In this document: in pieces, positions 16,870-25,654 of the stretch
How the letters are laid out: every line of letters begins with the position of its first letter
Numbering within the stretch: the stretch's first letter is position 1
Translations under genes and position numbers: made by a program
Notes under the pieces: model-generated
What the model was told of the DNA's origin: nothing
What the model saw: the letters and a program-made list of their open reading frames with translations, nothing else
Databases searched by the model: none
Assembly (NCBI GenBank): GCA_945874665.1
Contig: CAMCHJ010000001.1
Coordinates: 372,001-436,000 of the forward strand
DNA: 64,000 bases
Source: Chitinophaga pinensis
Lineage (GTDB): Bacteria; Bacteroidota; Bacteroidia; UBA7662
Reading direction: 5' to 3'

Positions 16870-18135
16870 ATGCGCACCTCTTTTACCGAAAAATCATGGC
16901 CAGTGGCCTTGGGCTTGCTCACGGCCTTGCAGTTTCTGCCTGAATTTATAAGCTCCTATGGGGTGTTGCTGTTAGCAGTTGTTGGCGTATTTGTGGGCTT
17001 TAAACGCGGTTGGCAGGCGCCCACGGCACCTTGGTTGTATGTGCTATTGTTGTTTTTTGGATGGCAGCTGATTGGTTTGGTGTACAGCGGCGATCCCAAA
17101 GCAGGCGTGGAAGTACTGGCCATGCAGTTCTTGCTGGTATTGCTGCCCTGGCAGTTTTTTAGTTTGCGGCAATTTGACGAAAAATGGCTGCACACTGCTT
17201 TTTATGTGCTTTGGGCAACGGCATTATTGGCTTCGGCACTTTTATTTGGCTTTGGACTCTACCGCACCTTTACCTATCCTGATGGAAATTACGCTGTAAA
17301 TGCCACTTTTTTCTTGTACTACACAGGCTTAACGGAGCCGCTGATGCACCCCGCCTACCTCAGTTTGTTGTTGGTGATGGCCGTGGTTAGTGCCTTTTGG
17401 ATGCGTTGGCAGGGCTTTTTTAGGCATAGGGGGTATTGGGTTGGACAATCGTGGCTGCTCATTTTTTTGCTTCTGATTTCTGCGCGGATGTCGCTCATTG
17501 CGTTTGTAATTAGCGTGCTTTGGCTGGTTTGGTATTTGGGCTGGCGGCAGGGCAAAAAGCGACTGTTGGTCGTTAGCGTGTTGAGCATGACACTTTTTGT
17601 GGCAGCCATTTTTTTGGTATTGCCAGCGCGGTTACAGCAACGGTTCACAGAGTTATCTCACCTGCGTTACAACATTCAAGCCGAAAGCATCAACGATTTT
17701 AGCGGCTTGACCATCCGTTTGGCGGAGTGGGAAGGCGTTTGGGTAGCGCTTCAAAGCGATTGGCTTATTGGGCACGGAACGGGCGCCGGCAAAGCGGCTT
17801 TACAAATGGCGTACGAAACATTGGGCTTTAAGGTAGGCCTCGAACACAGCTACAATGCCCACAATCAATTCTTGGAAACGGCCCTCAGTAATGGCGTGTT
17901 AGGATTTGTAATGCTCTTGCTTTTGTTTTCGTTGGCCTTTTACCAAGCCAGAAAGCAACAAAACTGGCTGGCGATGTGGTTTTTGATCTTCTTTTTTATG
18001 TGTATACAAACTGAAAGCATGCTTATTAGGCACCGTGGAGTTTTGTTTTTTGCGATTTATTTGGGATTAACGATGCTGGCGGGGCGCTTTTCAACTTCCC
18101 CTCAGCCCAGCGCCACCGACGCCGCAAAAACCTAA
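16870..18135 (+). CDS. O-antigen ligase/polymerase-like membrane protein
   Basis: A 421-residue protein with about 10-12 hydrophobic segments. The Wzy/WaaL-family periplasmic loop is visible at IRLAEWEGVWVALQSDWLIGHGTGAGKAAL followed by EHSYNAHNQFLETALSNGVLGF; the H-S-x-N-x-H-N motif is typical. Such proteins join or polymerise lipid-linked glycans on the periplasmic side. The acceptor is unknown; A-LPS used as T9SS cargo anchor is one possibility. ATG at 16870 begins the first membrane segment; an in-frame upstream start at 16840 is less likely. Confidence 0.8.
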   Translation: MRTSFTEKSWPVALGLLTALQFLPEFISSYGVLLLAVVGVFVGFKRGWQAPTAPWLYVLLLFFGWQLIGLVYSGDPKAGVEVLAMQFLLVLLPWQFFSLRQFDEKWLHTAFYVLWATALLASALLFGFGLYRTFTYPDGNYAVNATFFLYYTGLTEPLMHPAYLSLLLVMAVVSAFWMRWQGFFRHRGYWVGQSWLLIFLLLISARMSLIAFVISVLWLVWYLGWRQGKKRLLVVSVLSMTLFVAAIFLVLPARLQQRFTELSHLRYNIQAESINDFSGLTIRLAEWEGVWVALQSDWLIGHGTGAGKAALQMAYETLGFKVGLEHSYNAHNQFLETALSNGVLGFVMLLLLFSLAFYQARKQQNWLAMWFLIFFFMCIQTESMLIRHRGVLFFAIYLGLTMLAGRFSTSPQPSATDAAKT

Positions 18136-18146
18136 ACTTGGTATTG

Positions 18147-18171
18147 GCTACCCTGTTATAGGGAGCTTTTT
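18147..18171 (+). terminator. Terminator after the O-antigen-ligase-like gene
   Basis: GCT(A)CCCT pairs with AGGGAGC across the loop GTTAT, with one bulged A, and is followed by five T residues. It lies in the 38-base gap between two convergent genes. Confidence 0.55.
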
Positions 18172-18173
18172 AA

Positions 18174-21095
18174 TTAGTACAGTACTTTAACTGGGAAATT
18201 GCGCTCAATAATGCGGTCTTGGCAAAATTTGGCCTTGATGCGCACATAATAATCCCCTGATTTCACCAATTGATTCCCCACCGATTGTTCGCCTCCCCAG
18301 CCGAGTAGTTGGTTGGTAGTGCTAAAAACTTCTTGTCCCCAGCGGTTAAAAGCCCGCAACTCAAACGATTCAAATGCGTTACCAGCTAAGGTTAACCGGT
18401 CGTTCTTGCCATCGGCGTTGGGCGTAATTACATTGGGCACTTCGCCAAAGCAGGTAATCGCCTCTATGTTTACGGTATCGCTTGCCTCGCAGCCATTGGC
18501 ATCGACTAAAGTCAAGGTGTACATGCCGCTCAAAAGGGGTTGAATGCTGCGGTCTGTGCCATTGCCAGCGCCGCTCCATACGTAACTGTTTCCCTCAATA
18601 TTGGCGGTAAGTTGGTAGCCGTCTTCCACACAAATGCAAGTATCGGCAGGCAATTGCAAGGCAGGAATGTCAAAAACGGTGATGGTGCGGGTTAGCGTAT
18701 CAAAGCCGTTGCAGGCGGTTGGCGAGCTGATGCGCAAAGAAATACTATACGTGCCGGGCGTTGGAAATGTGAACTGTGGATTAGAAAGAGTACTGGTGTC
18801 GCCGGTACTGCTACGCCAAAGCCAAGAGGTATTGCCTACGATGCGGCTGTAGTCTTCCATTTGCAAGGTCAATGGCGCACAATAGCTAGGCGGGGCAGTC
18901 CACCCAAAATTCGCCCCCAAGCCACTTTCGAGCTGAAAGGCTAGCTTGATGGCTGCATTGTTGCAATTGGTGCTGCCATTGCTGGTGGCGTATGCGTTGG
19001 CTGTTACGGGTAAGTCGCTGTTGCCTCCACAACCTGCACAGATGGCTTGGTACATCACGCCGCGTTTGTCGAAGCGACTGGTGCCACCGTCTACATGCTC
19101 CCGACTAATGGCGCCTCCAAAATAAGTACCGTATTGTAAAGTGAGCATGGCTGGCGAAAAAGCAGCGAGGTAAAAGTCGTAGCCATCGCTGGTCGTTTGC
19201 ATGGCATTGTTGGTGGTTTGTAAATTTAGTGGACCTGGTGCGCCGCCACTGCCCATATTGCCCGTGTAACCAGAAACATAAATATTCTGACACAAATCAA
19301 CCACAAAAGCCGACAAGTGTAAATCGGGTTGTTTGCCTCTGCTTCCAAATCTACCTAACCAATTTAAAGTGCCCAGTTGATTGCTGAAATTAGCAATGTA
19401 TTGCCCTGAGCGCGGGTCGTTGTAGTTGGTGTTGAGGGTAACTAAGTTGCTGTCGGTATGGCCAGTAACGTAAACGGTCCCGAGGTTATCGGTATCTACA
19501 AAAAACAGCTGATCATAGCCTTGGGAGCCCAAATAGGTGCCTGTGATGCCAGCGCCTGTAAGGGCTTCAAAGCGTGCAATGACCCCATCGACCCCGCCCG
19601 CATTGGAGGTTTGAAAGCCAAATCCTGGCAAGGTTAAGTTGGCACTGTTGCTACCACCAACGGCAATTACTTCACCCGAAATGCCTTCTTTGAGACCATA
19701 AAGGGCATCGTCTTGGTTGCCGCCAAGGTAGGTGCACCAACGTAATTGGCTGAGGTTGCTGTTGAAGCGAGCGATTAAACCATCTTGAACACCGCCGCCA
19801 TAAAAGGTTTGAAAGGAGCCAGCGGTAGCGAGGCCTGCGGAGGTGCTGGCACTGGCAATAACGATGTCACCATTGCTGGCCAACATAATATCGCCACGAT
19901 ATTCATCTGCCACATTTTTTTTAAGGGCGAAGGATAAGTTGAGACCGTCGTTGCCAGCCCCGCCAAAAAAGGTGCTCGACAACAGTTGCGTGCCATCGGC
20001 GCTGAATTTACACACAAATATGTCTGAGCCTCCATTGTGGGTTGGGTCATAGGCATTGGGTGTTGTGGGAAAGGTGCCGCCTGTGGTGGTACCCATCATC
20101 AGCAATTGGAGCTCGTCGTTGACGATGATGCTGTGCGGAAATTCTGCTAGACTCCCGCCCAAAAACGTGGCATAAAGGAGCGTAGTGCCGGTGGGGTCAA
20201 ATTTTAGGATGCCGATATCTGTAAAAGGGCCAATAAAACTATCTTGGTAAGCGCCTGTATTTGCAGGAAAGGAGGGGCCGAAAATACTACCTGCGGTGTA
20301 CATATTGCCATCTCTATCCGGCGCAGCGGTGTAACCAAAGTTGTCGCTTCCAGCCCCTGAATAAGTTGAAAAAATTAAGGTGGGGTCAATGGTAAGCGTT
20401 TGGGTGCGGTCGTAGCCTTTGGGGAAAGCAAAACTTACTACACCATTTTTAAGCTCGAAATGGCAGGGAACTGCTGTTTTTTGTCCAGCCTGCAACTGAT
20501 ACGCATAAGGCGCCTCTTCGTACCACTGGCCAAGCGATGTGCTTACTTGGAGGCGACCATCTACCAAGCGAATGGCGTCGCCGCCTTGGTAACGGATTTG
20601 GATGTTGGCGGGATTGGCACCTGGTTGTACGATAAAATCGTATTTGAGCTGGTTGCTGCTTGCTTTCCACAGCATGTCGATGCCGTGGTACAGCTGCGGG
20701 TACAGCAGGGCGTTGGTGGGATAGGTGACCGCGCTTTTATCTCCCAAAAAATAACTGAAAGGTACCGTGCTTTTTTGTCCTGCTGCCTCTGGCTTTGATA
20801 ATTTGCTGCCCACAAAATCAATTTTTAAAGCATGCAAATTCAAAAGTCCGCTTTTTTCGGAAGTTTCTGTGGCGTGTTGCAGGTCGTGCACTTGCCGGCC
20901 ATCGCTGAGCACTAAACGCACTTCTCCCGCCAAAAAAAAGGCAGTAGCATTGCCCATGGAAGCCTGAAAGTGGTGTGGGGCTTGCCATTGGCCGAGGTTG
21001 GGCACAAAAGCTACGGGTGGCGAACTGGCGTTGCTGCTGAGGTTGGCTAAAACCATCCCTGAGACTAATAGCAATGATAATACAAGTAATTTCAC
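18174..21095 (-). CDS. Large T9SS type B (gliding-motility C-terminal) secreted protein with SBBP-type repeats
   Basis: About 973 residues. The chosen start is GTG at 21095, giving a classical signal peptide (MKLLVLSLLLVSGMVLA); a TTG at 21134 would add 13 residues. Residues ~25-220 resemble the N-terminal domain before SBBP propellers (VAFVPNLGQWQAPHHF). Then come several ~60-residue beta-propeller repeats with recurrent YATFLGG/CTYLGGNQDD and TGHTD-type motifs. A PKD-like domain (LTLQMEDYSRIVGNTSWLW...) and an Ig-like domain follow. The end (PNVITPNADGKNDRL... FNRWGQEVF ... GDYYVRIKA) is the T9SS type B sorting domain. Surface exposure or secretion follows from that; function is unknown. 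It is a single gene. Confidence 0.85.
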   Translation of the reverse strand: MKLLVLSLLLVSGMVLANLSSNASSPPVAFVPNLGQWQAPHHFQASMGNATAFFLAGEVRLVLSDGRQVHDLQHATETSEKSGLLNLHALKIDFVGSKLSKPEAAGQKSTVPFSYFLGDKSAVTYPTNALLYPQLYHGIDMLWKASSNQLKYDFIVQPGANPANIQIRYQGGDAIRLVDGRLQVSTSLGQWYEEAPYAYQLQAGQKTAVPCHFELKNGVVSFAFPKGYDRTQTLTIDPTLIFSTYSGAGSDNFGYTAAPDRDGNMYTAGSIFGPSFPANTGAYQDSFIGPFTDIGILKFDPTGTTLLYATFLGGSLAEFPHSIIVNDELQLLMMGTTTGGTFPTTPNAYDPTHNGGSDIFVCKFSADGTQLLSSTFFGGAGNDGLNLSFALKKNVADEYRGDIMLASNGDIVIASASTSAGLATAGSFQTFYGGGVQDGLIARFNSNLSQLRWCTYLGGNQDDALYGLKEGISGEVIAVGGSNSANLTLPGFGFQTSNAGGVDGVIARFEALTGAGITGTYLGSQGYDQLFFVDTDNLGTVYVTGHTDSNLVTLNTNYNDPRSGQYIANFSNQLGTLNWLGRFGSRGKQPDLHLSAFVVDLCQNIYVSGYTGNMGSGGAPGPLNLQTTNNAMQTTSDGYDFYLAAFSPAMLTLQYGTYFGGAISREHVDGGTSRFDKRGVMYQAICAGCGGNSDLPVTANAYATSNGSTNCNNAAIKLAFQLESGLGANFGWTAPPSYCAPLTLQMEDYSRIVGNTSWLWRSSTGDTSTLSNPQFTFPTPGTYSISLRISSPTACNGFDTLTRTITVFDIPALQLPADTCICVEDGYQLTANIEGNSYVWSGAGNGTDRSIQPLLSGMYTLTLVDANGCEASDTVNIEAITCFGEVPNVITPNADGKNDRLTLAGNAFESFELRAFNRWGQEVFSTTNQLLGWGGEQSVGNQLVKSGDYYVRIKAKFCQDRIIERNFPVKVLY

Positions 21096-21224
21096 AGCTT
21101 CGAATTTCGGAAAAACTTTCGGGAGTACTGCCAAAAGGGTGGAAGCGGCTTGTTAAATTTTGCTGCACAGCTGTTAATATTTTGCAATTCTGCATTTTAA
21201 CCGTGGCATTGTGCTAGGGAAGCT

Positions 21225-21232
21225 TAAATTTG
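21225..21232 (+). promoter_or_regulatory. -7 element before the TolC-type gene
   Basis: TAAATTTG matches TAnnTTTG, 19 bases before the ATG at 21252. No TTG lies at the usual -33 distance. Confidence 0.5.
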
Positions 21233-21251
21233 TAGTTCCTGACTTAATTTT

Positions 21252-22691
21252 ATGATCAAGCGAATTTTTTTGGGCTTGCTGCTGGGTTTACTAACCACAT
21301 CGGCCTTTGCCCAAGCAACCAATGAGCCTTGGACGCTCGAAAGGTGCATTTTGCATGCATTTAAAAGCAATTTGAGTGTGCTGCAAACGGCCGCTCAACT
21401 TGATAATGCTGCTGCCGATTTGCTGCAAACGCGTATGAATCGCGTGCCTACACTTAATGCGAACAGCAATATTGGCATCAATAGCGGCCGCGTAATTGAC
21501 CCTTTTACCAATACTTTCGAGGAGCGATCTATTGAGTCGAACCAAATTGGGGCCCAAGCCGGTGTGCCGATTTTTAGTGGTTTGCAAATACACAACAGCA
21601 TCAAGGCCAATAAAATGGCTTTTATGGCGAGTCAGCAAGACTTAGAAGTTACCCGCAACAACATTGCCCTGAGCATTTCTAATTTGTATTTACAGGCTTT
21701 GTTGGCGCAACAGCTTTTGGAAGTGGCTGAAAGTCAACTCGACATTACCCAAACCCAAGTATCGCGCACCGAAAAACTGGTGAATGCGGGAGCTTTGAGT
21801 CTTGATAACCTCCTCAACCTCAAAGCGCAAATGGGCAATGAGGAGTTGAATGTGATCAACGCCCGTAACAACTCGATTAACAGCTTAATTAATTTGGCCT
21901 TATTGCTGCAGTTGCCGGAGCCTGAGAAATTCAGCATCGTAAAAGTTACGAGGCTCGATCCGGGTTTGCAACTCGATGCCGATATACAAGGGGTTTACAG
22001 CTCGGCTGAGCGCAACCAGCCGCAAGTGCGAGCTTCTGAGCTGCGCATGGAGCAAGCCAAATACAGTTTAGCAGCCGCAAAAGGTGCACGTTCGCCACGG
22101 ATCACGGCCTTTGCCAACATGAGCACCGTATATGCCAGTACCAACCAGCGAATCATCGATCCGTTAAGTCCAATTATTGGCGGTGAAGTCCCCATTGGCT
22201 ATGTCCAAGGCAATGCAAGCCAAGTGGTGGTGCGGCCAAGTATCAGCTATGACACCGAGGTAGTGCCTCGTTTTAACCAGTTCAACAATAACTTTGGTTA
22301 TGGGGTAGGTTTGAATTTAACCGTGCCTATTCTCAATAATTGGCAGGTAAATACACAAATTCGTCGTGCTAAAAACAGCATGCTTTTAGCCGATTTGCAG
22401 TACCAAACCACCAAAAACCAGCTATTTACGGATGTAGCCAGGGCGGTTACTGATTATAAAGCGGCTTGGTCGCGGGTGCAAGCCAACGACCGCAACATTG
22501 AAGCGCAGCGGGCGAGTTTCAGCTTTAGTCAGGCGCGCTTCGACCAAGGCTTGCTCAATGCCATCGATTACCTCAATACTAAAAATCGTTTGCAGATTGC
22601 GGAGGCTAATTTGTTGCAAGCCAAATATGAGCTCTTGTTTAGAGCAAAAATTCTCGACTTTTACCTCGGCAAACCTATAATTCTCGAATAA
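21252..22691 (+). CDS. TolC family outer-membrane efflux protein
   Basis: A 479-residue protein with a signal peptide (MIKRIFLGLLLGLLTTSAFAQ). It shows two long helical halves with TolC-type heptad patterns (LDNAAADLLQTRMNRVPTLNANSNIGIN in the first; RVQANDRNIEAQRASFSFSQARFDQGLLNAIDYLNTKNRLQIAEANLLQAKYEL split over the second). TolC proteins form trimeric channels across the outer membrane and periplasm. An HlyD/MacA-type adaptor starts 2 bases after its stop, so the two form an export operon; the inner-membrane pump is not in the window, as the next gene is gpsA. Confidence 0.92.
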   Translation: MIKRIFLGLLLGLLTTSAFAQATNEPWTLERCILHAFKSNLSVLQTAAQLDNAAADLLQTRMNRVPTLNANSNIGINSGRVIDPFTNTFEERSIESNQIGAQAGVPIFSGLQIHNSIKANKMAFMASQQDLEVTRNNIALSISNLYLQALLAQQLLEVAESQLDITQTQVSRTEKLVNAGALSLDNLLNLKAQMGNEELNVINARNNSINSLINLALLLQLPEPEKFSIVKVTRLDPGLQLDADIQGVYSSAERNQPQVRASELRMEQAKYSLAAAKGARSPRITAFANMSTVYASTNQRIIDPLSPIIGGEVPIGYVQGNASQVVVRPSISYDTEVVPRFNQFNNNFGYGVGLNLTVPILNNWQVNTQIRRAKNSMLLADLQYQTTKNQLFTDVARAVTDYKAAWSRVQANDRNIEAQRASFSFSQARFDQGLLNAIDYLNTKNRLQIAEANLLQAKYELLFRAKILDFYLGKPIILE

Positions 22692-22693
22692 GT

Positions 22694-24073
22694 ATGGCAA
22701 AATTCCCCAAACTCAAAAAAGGTCAGTGGTTACTGGTGGCCATCGGCTTGTTGCTCATTTTTGCTGTAATTGGTAAAAAAGCGGGTTGGATTGGCGCCGA
22801 TGTGGCTACAAAAATTGCTGCTGAAGCTGCTGAAAAGCGCACAATTATCGAATCGGTGCTGGCCAATGGTAAAATTCAGCCCGAAATCGAAGTAAAACTG
22901 TCTTCAGAAATCTCAGGCGAAATCATTGGTTTGTTCATAGCAGAAGGTGATTCTGTGAAAAAAGGCCAGCTTTTGGCGCGCATCAATCCTGAGTTGATTT
23001 TGGCCGCACTCGACCGCAACGAAGCTGCTATCAACAATGCCAGGGCGCAATTGGCCTCGTCGAAAGCCCGTTTAAACCAGCTGAAGGCTAATTTCGACAA
23101 TAACATCAAGCCAAGTTTCGACCGCAATGAGAAGTTGCACAAAGACAAAGTGATTTCGCAAGCGGAGTACGATGCCAGCAAGGCTACCTATGAGGCCTTC
23201 AAGCAAGAAATGGAAGCTGGTCGCCAAACCATTTTGGCAGCGGAATTTACCGTTAAAAGCGCCGAAGCCTCCCAAAAGGAAACCCGGGAGCAATTGCTCC
23301 GTACCAATATTTACGCGCCCATTGATGGGGTGGTTACTAAACTTTCGGTGGAAGTAGGTGAACGCGTGGTGGGTACTATTCAAATGACGGGTACCGAAAT
23401 GATTCGGATTGCCAATTTAAGCCGCATGGAGGCCCAAGTAGATGTGAGCGAGAGCGATGTGGTGCGGGTGAAGCTTGGTGACAGCGTTTTGATTGATGTA
23501 GATGCGTATCCTGGCCGCCAGTTTAAAGGTGTAGTACGCGAAATTGCTAACAGCAGCAATGCCAGTGCGATGGGTGGCGCGGATCAGGTGACCAATTTCG
23601 CCGTAAAAATTCGCTTAATCAATGCTTCTTATGCCGATTTAACCGAAAAACGTGGCTATCCTTTCCGTCCTGGTATGAGTGCCTCGGTTGAAATTTTAAC
23701 CGATTTGGTGAATGACGTGCTAGCGGTACCCATCACTTCTGTAACGGTGCGCGCTTTCGACGAAAGTGGCAAAGTTAAAAAGGATGCCCGCAATGTAGGT
23801 GAAAATCCAGAAGAGGAAGAAGAGGGCGAAGAAAAAGATGCCACGGATCAAGGCAAAGAAGAACTGCGCGAGGTGGTGTTTGTTTATGTCGACGGCAAAG
23901 TGATGGCCAAGGAGGTTAAAACAGGTATCCAAGACGACCGTTACATACAGTTGCTGAGTGGCTTAGAGGCCGGTGAAGAGGTTGTTGTGGGACCATTCTC
24001 AGCCATCTCCAAAAAACTAAAAGATGGCCAATTGGTGCAAAAAGTCAAAAAAGACGACTTATTTAGCAACTAA
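22694..24073 (+). CDS. Efflux periplasmic adaptor subunit (HlyD/MacA type)
   Basis: A 459-residue membrane-fusion protein with one N-terminal membrane segment (LVAIGLLLIFAVIGKKAGWIG). The lipoyl halves are at ~residues 60-95 (SSEISGEIIGLFIAEGDSVKKGQ) and ~205-225 (NIYAPIDGVVTKLSVEVGERV), with a coiled coil between them, then the beta-barrel domain. A strongly acidic, low-complexity insert (residues ~365-385, EEEEEGEEKDATDQGKEE) interrupts the membrane-proximal domain. It should link the TolC-type protein upstream to an ABC or RND pump encoded elsewhere. Its TAA overlaps the next ATG by one base. Confidence 0.9.
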   Translation: MAKFPKLKKGQWLLVAIGLLLIFAVIGKKAGWIGADVATKIAAEAAEKRTIIESVLANGKIQPEIEVKLSSEISGEIIGLFIAEGDSVKKGQLLARINPELILAALDRNEAAINNARAQLASSKARLNQLKANFDNNIKPSFDRNEKLHKDKVISQAEYDASKATYEAFKQEMEAGRQTILAAEFTVKSAEASQKETREQLLRTNIYAPIDGVVTKLSVEVGERVVGTIQMTGTEMIRIANLSRMEAQVDVSESDVVRVKLGDSVLIDVDAYPGRQFKGVVREIANSSNASAMGGADQVTNFAVKIRLINASYADLTEKRGYPFRPGMSASVEILTDLVNDVLAVPITSVTVRAFDESGKVKKDARNVGENPEEEEEGEEKDATDQGKEELREVVFVYVDGKVMAKEVKTGIQDDRYIQLLSGLEAGEEVVVGPFSAISKKLKDGQLVQKVKKDDLFSN

Positions 24074-25071
24074 TGGAAAAGAAAACCAAAGTTGCCGTGC
24101 TTGGGGGTGGCAGTTGGGCCACGGCGATTGTAAAAATGCTCTGTGAAAACAAGGTGGATGTGAGCTGGTGGATGCGCGACGCAGAGTCGGTGCACTTCAT
24201 CAATAAGTTTCACCACAATCCTCGCTACATTCCCTCGGCACAGCTTAAACTCAAACGAGGCGCCGTAAGCACCGACTTGACGAAGGTGATTCATGCCGCC
24301 GATTATGTGGTGATGGCGGTGCCTGCAGCCTTTTTGAAAGAGGCGCTGCAGTCTCTAGATAGTCGCCATTTGGAGGGTAAAGTGGTGGTTTCGGCCATTA
24401 AGGGACTTATTCCCGATGAAAACTTATTGATTGCCAACTTCTTTTTTAAGTACTTCAATATTTTGGAGCAAAACTTTTTAGTGATTAGCGGTCCTTGTCA
24501 CGCCGAAGAAGTAGCCCAAGAAAAGCTCAGCTACCTCACCATTGCTGGTCACGACGGCACCAAAGCCAAGCACTTCGCAAGTCTATTGCGCAGCCGCTAC
24601 ATGTTTACTTCCACCACCGACGATATCTATGGCACCGAATATTCGGCGGTCATGAAAAACATTTACGCCATTGCGGGCGGATTGGCCCATGGCCTTGGCT
24701 ATGGCGATAATTTTATGGCGGTACTTATTTCGAATGCCATCATTGAGCTCAAGTTGTTTTTGCGGGAAGTGTATCCGGTGCGCCGCGACATCAAAGGCTC
24801 GGCATATTTGGGTGATTTGCTGGTAACGGCCTACAGTCAGTTTAGCCGCAACCGCACCTTCGGCAATATGATTGGCAAGGGGTACTCGGTGAAGTCGGCC
24901 CAATTCGAAATGAACATGGTAGCCGAGGGGTATTATGCCGCACGCTCGGTGCATAACATCGTTAAAAACCTCAAATGTGAGCTGCCCATTGCCGAAACGG
25001 TGTACCGCATTTTGTACGAGGGCGGCCATGCCCGCCAAGAATTTGAGCGGTTAAGTCAGAAACTCCGCTAA
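24073..25071 (+). CDS. gpsA: Glycerol-3-phosphate dehydrogenase [NAD(P)+]
   Basis: A 332-residue cytoplasmic enzyme that reduces dihydroxyacetone phosphate to sn-glycerol 3-phosphate for phospholipid synthesis. Seen: the Rossmann motif VLGGGSWATAIVKML, the SGPCHAEEVA block, and the catalytic-lysine region EYSAVMKNIYAIAGGLAHGLGYGDNF. Length is typical. It overlaps the adaptor gene by one base (TAATG), so it may be cotranscribed with the export genes although the functions are unrelated. Confidence 0.94.
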   Translation: MEKKTKVAVLGGGSWATAIVKMLCENKVDVSWWMRDAESVHFINKFHHNPRYIPSAQLKLKRGAVSTDLTKVIHAADYVVMAVPAAFLKEALQSLDSRHLEGKVVVSAIKGLIPDENLLIANFFFKYFNILEQNFLVISGPCHAEEVAQEKLSYLTIAGHDGTKAKHFASLLRSRYMFTSTTDDIYGTEYSAVMKNIYAIAGGLAHGLGYGDNFMAVLISNAIIELKLFLREVYPVRRDIKGSAYLGDLLVTAYSQFSRNRTFGNMIGKGYSVKSAQFEMNMVAEGYYAARSVHNIVKNLKCELPIAETVYRILYEGGHARQEFERLSQKLR

Positions 25072-25072
25072 T

Positions 25073-25579
25073 TCAGCTGCTGCGGTAGCCAATAGCTTTG
25101 CGTGGCTCGCGCTCCTTCACCATGAGTTGCTTGATGGCTTGAAAAACGGTGGCGAACTGTTCGTCGTATTTGCCTTCGAGCAGTTCGATTTTGCGTTGTA
25201 GTTCGCTGTTGCCCGACAGCATTTGTCGCATTTGCACAAACACCCGCATGATGGCAATATTCACTTCAATGGCTTGCTCGCTGCTGATAACGCTCGAAAG
25301 CATCGCAACCCCTTGTTCTGTGAAGGCAAAAGGAGGATATCGGATGCCTCCCCAACTTGAGGTGCCAGATTGGCACCTCAAGTTTTCCCACTCCTCGGGC
25401 GTGAGTTCGAACATAAAATCGGCTGGAAAGCGACTTAAATTTCGCTTTACTTGGCGTTTGAGTTGTTTTGTTTCTATGCCATAGAGACTGGCAATGTCGA
25501 AATCGAGCAAAACTTTTTGTCCGCGTAGCCAACAGATGCGGTGGCTGATTTCGAGTTCTGAAAGTAAGGTCGTTTCCAT
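25073..25579 (-). CDS. ORF6N domain protein
   Basis: A 168-residue protein with an N-terminal ORF6N domain (residues ~5-95): RICWLRGQKVLLDFDIASLYGIETKQLKRQVKRNLSRFP split by the usual motif, then FMFELTPEEWENL and FAFTEQGVAML. ORF6N is a presumed DNA-binding domain of phage antirepressors that is widespread in Bacteroidota chromosomes. The C-terminal part is a coiled coil ending in a conserved ReprKaIGY-like tail (REPRKAIGYRSS). The ATG at 25579 gives the standard start; an in-frame codon at 25609 is less likely. The coding region holds a perfect 11-bp inverted repeat (see 25356-25382). Confidence 0.88.
   Translation of the reverse strand: METTLLSELEISHRICWLRGQKVLLDFDIASLYGIETKQLKRQVKRNLSRFPADFMFELTPEEWENLRCQSGTSSWGGIRYPPFAFTEQGVAMLSSVISSEQAIEVNIAIMRVFVQMRQMLSGNSELQRKIELLEGKYDEQFATVFQAIKQLMVKEREPRKAIGYRSS
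25356..25382. repeat. Perfect 11-bp inverted repeat inside the ORF6N gene
   Basis: CTTGAGGTGCC (25356-25366) and GGCACCTCAAG (25372-25382) are exact reverse complements with a 5-base spacer. On the coding strand they encode the stretch LRCQSGTSS between the ORF6N motif blocks EWENL and FAFTEQG. A stable RNA hairpin or a protein-binding palindrome would result. Confidence 0.85.
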
Positions 25580-25621
25580 TTCGCAATTTAGCCAGGAAAC
25601 GACATTCAATGTTTTCGGTTT

Positions 25622-25650
25622 TTGCGCATCTTTTATCCCGAATTGCGCAT
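25622..25650. repeat. Direct repeat TTGCGCAT, two helical turns apart, upstream of ORF6N
   Basis: TTGCGCAT occurs at 25622-25629 and 25643-25650, 21 bases apart. A related sequence, TCGCAATTTAGCC, lies just before the start codon and resembles the extended second copy. These could be operator sites for the ORF6N protein itself; this is only inferred from position. Confidence 0.4.
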
Positions 25651-25654
25651 TTGG

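Noticed and set aside
20400-20798. 132-codon open frame opposite the large T9SS gene
   Set aside because: Antisense to a clearly coding repeat-rich gene; no motif, signal or promoter.
25073-25579. ORF6N gene as part of a prophage
   Set aside because: No other phage-type gene lies nearby, and ORF6N genes are common stand-alone chromosomal genes in this phylum.
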